From JAKAGZ01 sp963772675 (GTDB lineage: Bacteria > Bacteroidota > Ignavibacteria > Ignavibacteriales > Ignavibacteriaceae), in assembly GCA_963772675.1 (NCBI GenBank), contig CAVYYF010000011.1, positions 62,001-126,000 of the forward strand: 64,000 nucleotides of DNA. Reading direction: 5' to 3'. The position numbers were made by a program, and so were the translations under genes. Positions 18,942 to 26,351 of the stretch are shown here, one piece after another (within the stretch, counting starts at the first letter, position 1; each line of letters opens with the position of its first letter). Below the pieces are notes generated by a model. It worked only from the letters and a program-made list of their open reading frames with translations. It had not been told where the DNA came from and did no database searches.

Positions 18942-20274
18942 ATTCTAGAGCCTTTTCCATGATTGATATTCCTTCTTCGGCAACTTCCTCAGTAACAATA
19001 AGAGGAGGATAAATTCGGATATCCGCGTTATATCCCATTAAAATCAATCCACGTTTCAAGCATTCCTGGAAATACATTTCAGTATATTTTTTCTCAAGCT
19101 TTTCTTTTGAATTCTTTTCTTTAACAAGTTCAACACCGATCATTAGCCCTTTTCCTCTTACATCTCCAAGAATAGGGAATTTGTCCTGAAGTTTTTTGAG
19201 TTTGTTTATCATAAATTCGCCAACTTTTGCTGAATTTTCAACAAGTCTGTCATCAATAATTGTTTTAAGAGTTGCATAGGCTGCAGTTGATCCGAGAGGA
19301 TTTCCGCCATAGCTGGACGAACTTCCGCTTGGATTACCGAAAGGTTTTGCGAAAATAATCTCTTCCCGTGACATAACTCCGGTCATTGGGAAACCGCCAC
19401 CAAAACCTTTACCAATTGTTATGATGTCAGGTTGAATATCGAAGTGCTGAGTTCCGAACATTTTCCCTGTTCTTCCGAATCCGCAGATCATTTCATCACA
19501 AATTAAAAGAGCGCCGATTTCGGTCGCGAACTCTCTTAATAATTTTAGGAAACCCGGAGCCGGAACAACGTTGCCTGCAGTTCCCTGGATAGGTTCAACA
19601 ATAATTGCTGCAATGTCGTTTGTTGTTTCGTATTTTATTTTCTTGCGCAGAAAATTTATACATGACTGCGCCATAGTTTCAGGATTCGAATCTATATCGC
19701 AATGCCTTGGATTTGGATAAGGTGAAGAATAAATTCCTGCAGGAAGAGGGCCAAGATTAAATTTGAAATTATCTCCAAGCAAACCGAGCACACCCATCGT
19801 CTTTCCGTGGAATCCCTCCCAGAACCCGATGAATTCCGTTTTGCCCGTATATGATTTTGCCATTCTTAAAGCAGCTTCAACAGCTTCTGCACCGCCGCTG
19901 TAAAACTGGCTTCTGTCCAAATCGCCAACAGTATTTTCAGCTAAAAGTTTTGTCAAAGCAACTCTGTTTTTAGAAGTGAAACTTCCAACATGAATATTAT
20001 CGAGTTGCTCTTTCATATATTTATTATAAGCAGGATGATTGTAACCCAGGCTTGCAACGCCGACTCCGGCAAAGAAGTCAATATATCTGTTGCCATCAAC
20101 GTCCTGCATAATGCAGCCTTCACCTTTTTCAAAAGTTATTTTTGAACGGGTTGCTATTGTTTGTATTCCGGGAGCAATGTATTTGGTTTCTTCATTAAAA
20201 TATTTTAATGAGTTTGGTCCCGGTATTTCTGTAACTATAGATGCAAAAGAATTTATTGTATCAGTCTTCGACAT
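18922..20274 (-). CDS. Class III PLP aminotransferase
   Basis: 450 residues of the acetylornithine/4-aminobutyrate/glutamate-semialdehyde fold type I group. Seen in order: DVDGNRYIDFFAGVGVASLG, YSGGAEAVEAALRMA (phosphate-binding region), VEPIQGTAGN, the cofactor aspartate in LICDEMICGFGRTG, and the Schiff-base lysine in TIGKGFGGGFPMTG. It appears complete. It overlaps the ATP-grasp gene by 14 bases and the phosphotransferase gene by 20, so it belongs to the lipid operon. An amino-transfer step on an oxidised inositol or another head-group precursor would explain its place next to a Gfo/Idh dehydrogenase. That substrate is inference, because sugar and inosose aminotransferases more often come from the DegT family. 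Confidence 0.85.
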   Translation of the reverse strand: MSKTDTINSFASIVTEIPGPNSLKYFNEETKYIAPGIQTIATRSKITFEKGEGCIMQDVDGNRYIDFFAGVGVASLGYNHPAYNKYMKEQLDNIHVGSFTSKNRVALTKLLAENTVGDLDRSQFYSGGAEAVEAALRMAKSYTGKTEFIGFWEGFHGKTMGVLGLLGDNFKFNLGPLPAGIYSSPYPNPRHCDIDSNPETMAQSCINFLRKKIKYETTNDIAAIIVEPIQGTAGNVVPAPGFLKLLREFATEIGALLICDEMICGFGRTGKMFGTQHFDIQPDIITIGKGFGGGFPMTGVMSREEIIFAKPFGNPSGSSSSYGGNPLGSTAAYATLKTIIDDRLVENSAKVGEFMINKLKKLQDKFPILGDVRGKGLMIGVELVKEKNSKEKLEKKYTEMYFQECLKRGLILMGYNADIRIYPPLIVTEEVAEEGISIMEKALEYVSDQI

Positions 20275-21085
20275 ATTTAACCGCCATTTTATAAATTAAG
20301 TTAGCAATGTGTTTCTTAGCTTCATCTCGTACAGGAGCAAAACTCGGCCAATCGTTCATATCAATCATTGAAATTGATCCATCAGGTGAAATGATTGCAT
20401 CACCGCCGTAGACATCGAGGCCAAGAATATCAGCAGAGGAAGAAGCTAAATTAATTAATTTATCAAGATCAAATTTTGTGTGATATCGTCCATTTAAATA
20501 GTACCAATTAAAAAATCCAGAATCACGGACCGAATAAAATTTTATTACATCTCCCTCAAGATGTTCCTGTAGTATTACAGTTTTAATTCCGCGCCTGTAA
20601 AATTCTTTCATTACAGATCTGTTTTCTTCTTTGCTGTAAACAAGCGTAACGTCCTCTCGGTGAACGGCATGAACATCGCCCCTTTTTATCCAGAACTTGT
20701 GAGGATCAAACCCATTCAAGTTGATTTCAAGATCTGAGTTTATTTCAACCTGTATGCTTTTAGGAAAGGGGATTCCGTTTTCGGGAAGCAGCTTTACCAT
20801 GTTAGTTCTATAGCAATTTTTTACTGCTTTGGGTGAATTGATTACAAAAGCGCCGTTTTTTTCAACTTCCAGCAACCTTTCAATTGCTTCAGGTCCCTGC
20901 GCCATTGAGAAGATGAGCTCTTCATTAAAATTACTGTTAAGCACTTCTCCCTCACCGTAGAATACTACATCTACATCAAGCTCTTTTAATACCTCTGCAG
21001 TAGCTCTCAAAATTAATGAATCATTTTCAACATGGTCGGGAGAGTATTCTGCCTGCCGTGAAATCCCGGCCATTTTCAAATTCAT
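20261..21085 (-). CDS. ATP-grasp fold enzyme
   Basis: 274 residues. Features of the ATP-grasp fold include NSPKAVKNCYRT before the central domain, FWIKRGD with the ATP-binding lysine, the strand VILQEHLEGDVIKFYSV, and the metal-binding tail GLDVYGGDAIISPDGSISMI followed by DMNDWPSF, with Asp/Asn ligands. ATP-grasp enzymes make an acyl-phosphate and join it to an amine or acid. The same fold also occurs in inositol trisphosphate 5/6-kinases, whose C-terminal part has a similar D-x-N-x-x-P pattern. So two roles are open: ligating an amino acid to an aminated head group, or phosphorylating an inositol ring. It lies 23 bases after mlaD and overlaps the aminotransferase gene. Confidence 0.7.
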   Translation of the reverse strand: MNLKMAGISRQAEYSPDHVENDSLILRATAEVLKELDVDVVFYGEGEVLNSNFNEELIFSMAQGPEAIERLLEVEKNGAFVINSPKAVKNCYRTNMVKLLPENGIPFPKSIQVEINSDLEINLNGFDPHKFWIKRGDVHAVHREDVTLVYSKEENRSVMKEFYRRGIKTVILQEHLEGDVIKFYSVRDSGFFNWYYLNGRYHTKFDLDKLINLASSSADILGLDVYGGDAIISPDGSISMIDMNDWPSFAPVRDEAKKHIANLIYKMAVKYVED

Positions 21086-21108
21086 ATTTTAAAACTCCAA
21101 TTATTTTT

Positions 21109-22071
21109 TTAGAACACCGAGAAATGAACGTAATTTTCAGGATGTTCTCTTAAGTCTATAAGTAATAAATTCAAATCTTTTAAGACTGAATTAAATTTTT
21201 TATAAAATTTCGAATCATTGAATAAACCACCTGCAAGAGTAGTATCGCTATCCATTTTACTCAAAAGATGGTTTAATTTTGTTGTTAAAGAATTAACATT
21301 GTTATAGAGTGAATCATTTACAAATAATTTTCCGAGAGAACCTTTGCCGGATTTTACCGAATCTGAAATTGAGTTTATGTTTCCTGTAAGTTCGTTTAAA
21401 TTATTGTACAGAGAACTATCGTAAGCCAGCTTACCGAGAGTTCCTTTCTTCTGATTTATTGCAACGGCAACAGAATTGATGTTGTTCAAAACATTTTTCA
21501 AAGTCTTCCCGGTTTTTGGATCACTGATGAGTCTACCTACAGCTCCTTTTCCGTGTGCAATTGAATCTGATATAGATTTCATATCCTTCAAAATACCACC
21601 GAAGTCATCCATCATCGGTTCAACTTTTTCGGCAACCTTGTCAAATGTTAATGTAGGCTTAACGGTTATGTATTCACCTTCTTTAAGGGGTTTTTCCCCG
21701 GCCTGACCGATTGTGATATCTACAAATTGATCACCAAGTAATCCTATTGTTTTTACCTGTGCTGTTGAATTAACTGTAATCTGATTTTTATAAGCTGTCA
21801 GGATGTCCAGAGTAACATCAACGCCGTTTATTCCATCTTTAGTCGCAAATTCCCTGCTTTTAACTGACCCTACTTTTATTCCGCCAAGGCTTACAAGCGA
21901 GCCATCATTTAATCCCATTACATTATGAATGAAAATTTTTAGCTCATATTTGCTTGAAAGAAAACTGTTCTCAGATCCGACTATAAAGAGAAAAACAAAA
22001 AGAGCAGCAAGTCCGATGAAAACAGTAAGTCCAACTTTAAGGTTAGATAATTTTAGTACATTTTTAGCCAT
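21109..22071 (-). CDS. mlaD: MlaD-like MCE domain lipid-transport protein
   Basis: 320 residues. One N-terminal membrane anchor (LTVFIGLAALFVFLFIVG) is followed by a single MCE domain starting YELKIFIHNVMGLNDGSLV and including GGIKVGSVKS. The C-terminal half is a helical region with repeated elements GKGAVGRLISD, KKGTLGKLAYD and GKGSLGKLFVN, each followed by Asn-rich helices, typical of MlaD/Ttg2C proteins from this phylum. It is the periplasmic substrate-binding part of an ABC lipid transporter with the MlaE and MlaF genes upstream. Gaps are only 26 and 23 bases. No MlaA, MlaB or MlaC gene is nearby. Confidence 0.9.
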   Translation of the reverse strand: MAKNVLKLSNLKVGLTVFIGLAALFVFLFIVGSENSFLSSKYELKIFIHNVMGLNDGSLVSLGGIKVGSVKSREFATKDGINGVDVTLDILTAYKNQITVNSTAQVKTIGLLGDQFVDITIGQAGEKPLKEGEYITVKPTLTFDKVAEKVEPMMDDFGGILKDMKSISDSIAHGKGAVGRLISDPKTGKTLKNVLNNINSVAVAINQKKGTLGKLAYDSSLYNNLNELTGNINSISDSVKSGKGSLGKLFVNDSLYNNVNSLTTKLNHLLSKMDSDTTLAGGLFNDSKFYKKFNSVLKDLNLLLIDLREHPENYVHFSVF

Positions 22072-22097
22072 TTTAATTTCTTCTAATTATTAAAAAA

Positions 22098-22844
22098 TTA
22101 TTTCTTAAACAGCGCAGCATCCTGAAAAACTTCGTAGAAAAAATCTTTCACAAATTTATTATCAGAATTTAGCATGTCGTGTACTGTTCCAGCCTGAACT
22201 ATAGCGCCTTCATTAATAACGGTTAAGGTATCTCCAATAGAAACTGCGTCGTGTAAAATATGAGTAACAATAACCGAAGTTGCACCTTTCTCACTTACTC
22301 TTTTTATCAGGTCAAGAATAGATTTGGAATTAATCGGATCCAGACCCGTTGTAGGTTCATCATATAGTATTATTTCCGGATCAAATGAAAGAGCCCTTGC
22401 TATAGCCACTCTTTTTTTCATTCCACCGCTGAGCTGATCTGTATAAGTTTTTTCCGTGCCTTTTAAATTTACGAAAGATAAAATTTCAGATACTTTATTC
22501 CTTATTTCTTTTGAGCTTAATCGGCTATTTTCACGCAGAAAAAAAGCGACATTATCTTCAACATTTAATGAATCAAATAATGCATTAGCCTGAAAAACAA
22601 TTCCCATTCGCCTTCTTACCGGCATTATTTCATTTTCAGAAAGTCCTGTTATATTTTTTCCGTCTATTAATACTTTGCCGGAATCTGGCCGCCATAATCC
22701 GAGAATAATCTTTAATATAGAACTTTTCCCTGCGCCGCTGGGGCCTAGAATAATAGCGACTTCTCCTTTTTTAATAGTTAGCGAAATGTCACTTAATATT
22801 ATTTTACCTGCGAATTCAAGGTTTACATGAGAAAGTTCTATCAT
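22098..22844 (-). CDS. mlaF: MlaF-like ABC transporter ATPase
   Basis: 248 residues. Walker A GPSGAGKSS, Q-loop region VFQANALFDSL, signature LSGGMKKRVAIARAL, Walker B EIILYDEPTTGLDP and switch histidine VTHILHD are all present. The LSGGM form of the signature is usual for MlaF/Ttg2A. It powers transport of phospholipid between inner and outer membrane. It starts three bases after the mlaE stop, in the same run as the inositol lipid genes. Confidence 0.93.
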   Translation of the reverse strand: MIELSHVNLEFAGKIILSDISLTIKKGEVAIILGPSGAGKSSILKIILGLWRPDSGKVLIDGKNITGLSENEIMPVRRRMGIVFQANALFDSLNVEDNVAFFLRENSRLSSKEIRNKVSEILSFVNLKGTEKTYTDQLSGGMKKRVAIARALSFDPEIILYDEPTTGLDPINSKSILDLIKRVSEKGATSVIVTHILHDAVSIGDTLTVINEGAIVQAGTVHDMLNSDNKFVKDFFYEVFQDAALFKK

Positions 22845-22847
22845 ATA

Positions 22848-23615
22848 CTATAAAAGCTCCCAGACAACTTTTGTAAAAATAAAATCCAGAACAAGAACGA
22901 TGAGCGAAGAAAAAACAACGGCATTAATTGTATTTTTTCCAAGCGCTACCGTGCCGCCCCGGGTTGAGAACCCGTAATAACAGCTTATAGTTGATATGAA
23001 GAAAGCGAAGAAAAATGGTTTAATAAATCCTACGAATATATCTTTCATCAGTAGAGCAGAAAGCGCTGAATGCCAGAAAAATGAAGTATCAACATTTAGA
23101 GATAACTTCGCAACAATCATTCCGCTTAAAATTCCAGAGATATCAACAATAGCAGTTAAGGGAAGAAACATAACAACGGCAGCTACTGTTCTCGGGATAA
23201 CGAGTTTCTGTATCGGGCTTGTGCCAAATGCTCTTAAGGCATCTATTTGTTCGCTTATTTGCATAGCGCCCAGTTCAGAGGCGTTTTTCGCGCCGGTTCT
23301 TGCAGCGAGCAATAAACCGGTAATAACGGGGCCAAGCTCTCTTACCATTCCAAGAGAAACTGTTCTTCCGACAAGAGTTTTTGCGCCAAAAAGATCCAGC
23401 TGATGCCCGGTTTCAAGGGTCAAAATAATCCCTACAAAAATTCCTCCCAGCAAAACAGGAATAAAAGCACGCGCTCCAATCCAGTACATTTCATTTACTG
23501 CATCGCCCCAGGTCCGCCAGAATTTTGATAAATTTTTGAATATATCTATAACCATCAGGGTATATTCCTGAAGCCCATATATTTTCAATTTAAAAGAGTA
23601 TACAATATCATTCAT
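22848..23615 (-). CDS. mlaE: MlaE-like ABC transporter permease
   Basis: 255 residues with about five to six membrane segments. The MlaE/YrbE signature is seen as RELGPVITGLLLAARTGAKN and ASELGAMQISEQIDALRAFG, followed by PRTVAAVVMFLPL. It forms the inner-membrane channel with MlaF and MlaD. The gene begins ten bases after the nucleotidyltransferase stop. Its position as second gene of the operon means the transporter is made together with the biosynthetic enzymes. Confidence 0.93.
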   Translation of the reverse strand: MNDIVYSFKLKIYGLQEYTLMVIDIFKNLSKFWRTWGDAVNEMYWIGARAFIPVLLGGIFVGIILTLETGHQLDLFGAKTLVGRTVSLGMVRELGPVITGLLLAARTGAKNASELGAMQISEQIDALRAFGTSPIQKLVIPRTVAAVVMFLPLTAIVDISGILSGMIVAKLSLNVDTSFFWHSALSALLMKDIFVGFIKPFFFAFFISTISCYYGFSTRGGTVALGKNTINAVVFSSLIVLVLDFIFTKVVWELL

Positions 23616-23625
23616 AATATATAGT

Positions 23626-24333
23626 TTAATTTGGCTGAGTAGAGTTTAAGAATTCCTCAGCAGTTACAATATCACTGTAATGATCTACGTCAATGATTTT
23701 AGAAAATTTGAAGGCGTTTAAGCGATAGTTCTTTTCTACCAATATTTTTAGAAAATTTCTCAATCTCATCATTCCGCTATTAATTGCTTCGTCCATTTCA
23801 CCTAATATAGTGGAAGAAAAATAGTATAAGCCGCCGGTAGCATACTTCAAATTTTCAGCAGAATCTTCAAATTTTATGATTCTGGAATCCTCGTCCAATT
23901 CTACACACAACGGTTTTTCGTCATCAATAAAATCAGTAATTGCCAGAAGACCGTCATATTCAGTATGCGATTCCGCCTCACGGATAAAATTATTGAACTC
24001 TTCTTCTTTAAATACAGTATCAACAGTAGTCAGGCAGAAGGATTTATTCTCAAGAAATGGTTTAAGCGCATAAAAGCTGTGCAATGAGCTTGGAGTTGAC
24101 TTAATAATAAGGTTAAAAGGTATATCAAATTTTCTGCTATTTAAATATTTATGAACTTCGTGAAATTCTTCATTAGTAATACAACTTATTGATTCCGCCC
24201 CATTTCTGATGGCTGTCGAAAAAAGCCTTTCAATCAACGGGACATTATTTATTTCAACGAGCGGTTTGGGTAAATCAACAGATTCTGCTTTTAACCTGGA
24301 GCCTTCTCCGGCTGCTATAACAGCAAAATGCAT
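23626..24333 (-). CDS. Sugar/inositol-phosphate nucleotidyltransferase
   Basis: 235 residues of the NTP-transferase fold. The nucleotide-binding signature AAGEGSRL ... LPKPLVEI opens the protein, and the metal-binding aspartate is likely that in TTVDTVF (near residue 102). It resembles the cytidylyltransferases that activate inositol 1-phosphate or choline phosphate, although the exact substrate cannot be read from the motifs. It is the first gene of the eleven-gene run. One model is that it makes CDP-inositol, the other half-reaction used with CDP-alcohol phosphotransferases in di-myo-inositol phosphate synthesis. A sugar nucleotide for head-group glycosylation is the alternative. Confidence 0.75.
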   Translation of the reverse strand: MHFAVIAAGEGSRLKAESVDLPKPLVEINNVPLIERLFSTAIRNGAESISCITNEEFHEVHKYLNSRKFDIPFNLIIKSTPSSLHSFYALKPFLENKSFCLTTVDTVFKEEEFNNFIREAESHTEYDGLLAITDFIDDEKPLCVELDEDSRIIKFEDSAENLKYATGGLYYFSSTILGEMDEAINSGMMRLRNFLKILVEKNYRLNAFKFSKIIDVDHYSDIVTAEEFLNSTQPN

Positions 24334-24358
24334 CTTAAATTTTCCTGATATAATATAA

Positions 24359-24387
24359 AACCGGCTTTCTGGTTCAGTAAGCCGGTT
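24359..24387 (-). promoter_or_regulatory. Leader hairpin before the inositol/Mla operon
   Basis: A perfect 9-bp stem (AACCGGCTT/AAGCCGGTT) with an 11-base loop lies 26 bases before the nucleotidyltransferase start. On the minus strand it is followed by TTATATTATATC. It could be an attenuator in the operon's 5' leader, or the end of a transcript coming from the right. No riboswitch family is recognised. Confidence 0.4.
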
Positions 24388-25355
24388 GAGAAAATAAAAA
24401 ATTTAATCTTCCAAATTTATGGATATATAATGATATTAAAAAGTATTCTGAACTCAATAAGCAAAGGTCCAACCGATTCAAAAGCGTTAATCGTCATTTT
24501 ATGATGATTAGTTTATATTCTCTGTTTGTAGTTATGTGTGGTTGTTTCAAATACATTTGTAATTCATTTCGGCAATTTTGTTCTTTAAGGTTCTACAAAA
24601 TATTTTCATTTTATTTGATGTGCTTATTGTAGTAGAATCGCAGACTATCATTTATCAGATTTTTCAATTGAAAAAACTGGTGTGACATTGAACCTACAAA
24701 GTAGGCTTATTTTTATTTTATAATTTCTGTAAAAATTAATATGAAATTATCTTAGAATATGTAAATTTATTCAATATCACTATGATAATGTAATTATCCG
24801 GAGAATGCGGGAAAGATGCCTTAAATGAGAAAAAAGATACTTTTGGGGAAATGTTTTATAAAAAACCTGAAAAATAATTGCTTAGGCTATTTGGAATATA
24901 AATAAATATGCTTAAATTGAAATAAATCAACACATATTTTTGAGGGATTTTGAGTTTTTAGTGTTGACTTTAAATTTAAATTTTAGGACGTTAGTTAAAG
25001 TCAATTAAGAAGGAAGAGTTAAAGGATAAATTTTTACAACATTTCTAAGCATTTTAAAATCAATCGGACGATACTGTTGGTATTTAACCACACATCGTAA
25101 TTACCTTTTGTTCTCTAATTTATTTTAAGTGTGTAAATGCCGGAAACTATTTTTATCTCTTTAAACATTTCTTTTTTAATAAAACTTTCATTTGTTCTTT
25201 GAAGCTTGTACAACAAAACTAATAATTTTAGTTTTAAATCTAGATATAGCACCACTATTCAGAATTAGGAACTGAGTGAAGAAAATTAATCTCCACTCTT
25301 AGATTAGAAACTATTTAATCTTAAACTAACCACTAACTAATTTAGGAGAGTAAGT

Positions 25356-25415
25356 ATGAACAGAAATGTTACAATTCATTTAGCCGCATTATTTGATCTC
25401 TCTTTTCAGACATAA
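25356..25415 (+). CDS. Possible 19-residue leader peptide
   Basis: An ATG with AGGAGAG six bases upstream opens a frame of 19 codons (MNRNVTIHLAALFDLSFQT) that ends 97 bases before the lipoprotein start. The strong ribosome-binding site and the hairpin just downstream suggest a translated leader. It could instead be the remnant of a longer gene cut short. No repeated regulatory codon is seen. Confidence 0.35.
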   Translation: MNRNVTIHLAALFDLSFQT

Positions 25416-25445
25416 ATCAATTTTTACAATACGAGTAAGGTACGA

Positions 25446-25467
25446 CCTAAAGGTCCTCACCTTCAGG
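25446..25467 (+). promoter_or_regulatory. Leader hairpin before the DUF4397 lipoprotein
   Basis: CCTAAAGGT and ACCTTCAGG pair over nine positions with one mismatch around the loop CCTC. The hairpin ends 45 bases before the lipoprotein ATG. It is not followed by a clean T run, so an mRNA-stabilising or attenuation role is more likely than simple termination. Confidence 0.4.
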
Positions 25468-25512
25468 CGTTTCATGTTTATTATTAAATAAATTATTCTT
25501 TAAGGAGGTTAT

Positions 25513-26319
25513 ATGAGAAAAGCTGATAAAATTAAGCTCAGCGTAATAGTCGGCGTCAGCTTATTAGCTTTTGTGGTTGGATGTGTTGATACGGCAGTAC
25601 AACCAATTCCAACAAGCATTAACTACAATAGTGACATAAATGTTGTAAACCTTACTGCAGGTACGGGAACAGCTACAGTAAGTGTTTATGACGCTGTAGT
25701 TGATAAAGATTCATTAGCAGTTAATGTGCTTACGACCAAGATCGATTATTCAAGTGCATTATTAAATGGATCCTCAGTCGCTGAGGGTTCAACTGTACCA
25801 ACTTCTGCTTACCAGACGGTTCCTGCAGGTGGAAAAGCAATCGTGGTTACATATTCAAATACCAGCGTACCTGCCGACACTTTTAAACTGACAACAGACA
25901 CAGACTATAAAATGCGTCTCTATATTGTCGGTGATGCTTCAACTGGTGGCAGATCACTTGTTAAATCAACAGAGAGATATATCTGGCAAACACCAGGCTC
26001 AGCCGATGGAGCTGCTTTATTTCCTGCTGATTCAGGCTGGATAAGATTTTTCAATGGATCTGTTAATGCAGGCTCTGTCAGTCAGGTAGAGATTAAAGGC
26101 GGTTCTGTAGATACTACTGTAGCCGTTGCATTAAGTTTTAAGGGCACAAGCCCATATATACAGGTACCATCCGGTACAGCGTATACGCTCTTTGTAACAG
26201 TAGGGGCAAATGTTGATTCATCACAAACTGTGACACCCGGTTCGAAGGGAAGATACACTACCGTAGTTTATGGTGATACAACAGCAGGTGTGCAAGTTAA
26301 AGTTCTTACTGACGATTAG
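25513..26319 (+). CDS. DUF4397-type lipoprotein
   Basis: 268 residues with AAGGAGG seven bases before the ATG. A lipoprotein signal peptide ends at Cys24 (lipobox FVVGC). The mature protein has two similar beta-rich units, DINVVNLTAGTGTATVSVYD and WIRFFNGSVNAGSVSQVEIK, the pattern of DUF4397 domains found in secreted and cell-wall proteins of this phylum. There is no catalytic motif. It is first in a plus-strand run with a TonB receptor, a large T9SS cargo and a PorV-like protein, so it probably sits on the outer membrane with them. Confidence 0.75.
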   Translation: MRKADKIKLSVIVGVSLLAFVVGCVDTAVQPIPTSINYNSDINVVNLTAGTGTATVSVYDAVVDKDSLAVNVLTTKIDYSSALLNGSSVAEGSTVPTSAYQTVPAGGKAIVVTYSNTSVPADTFKLTTDTDYKMRLYIVGDASTGGRSLVKSTERYIWQTPGSADGAALFPADSGWIRFFNGSVNAGSVSQVEIKGGSVDTTVAVALSFKGTSPYIQVPSGTAYTLFVTVGANVDSSQTVTPGSKGRYTTVVYGDTTAGVQVKVLTDD

Positions 26320-26351
26320 AATAAAAGCAATTAAATTTTATGGAGGAAAAT

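Larger units (their letters stand above)
24388..25512. other. Long AT-rich divergent intergenic region
   Basis: About 1.1 kb between the minus-strand inositol/Mla operon and the plus-strand surface-protein operon, which start in opposite directions. It contains no open frame with convincing coding features, no tRNA and no repeat that I can see. The only recognisable elements are the mini-ORF at 25356 and the hairpin at 25446. Promoters for both operons should lie here. Confidence 0.5.

Noticed and set aside
24500..24640. A frame of 43 codons starting with two ATG codons in the large intergenic region
   Set aside because: Odd composition (many Phe, Cys, Leu), no ribosome-binding site and no similarity to anything I know.
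26340..26351. Upstream ATG as start of the TonB receptor
   Set aside because: It lies on the GGAGG ribosome-binding site of the better start at 26352; the same applies to 29373 and 32743.
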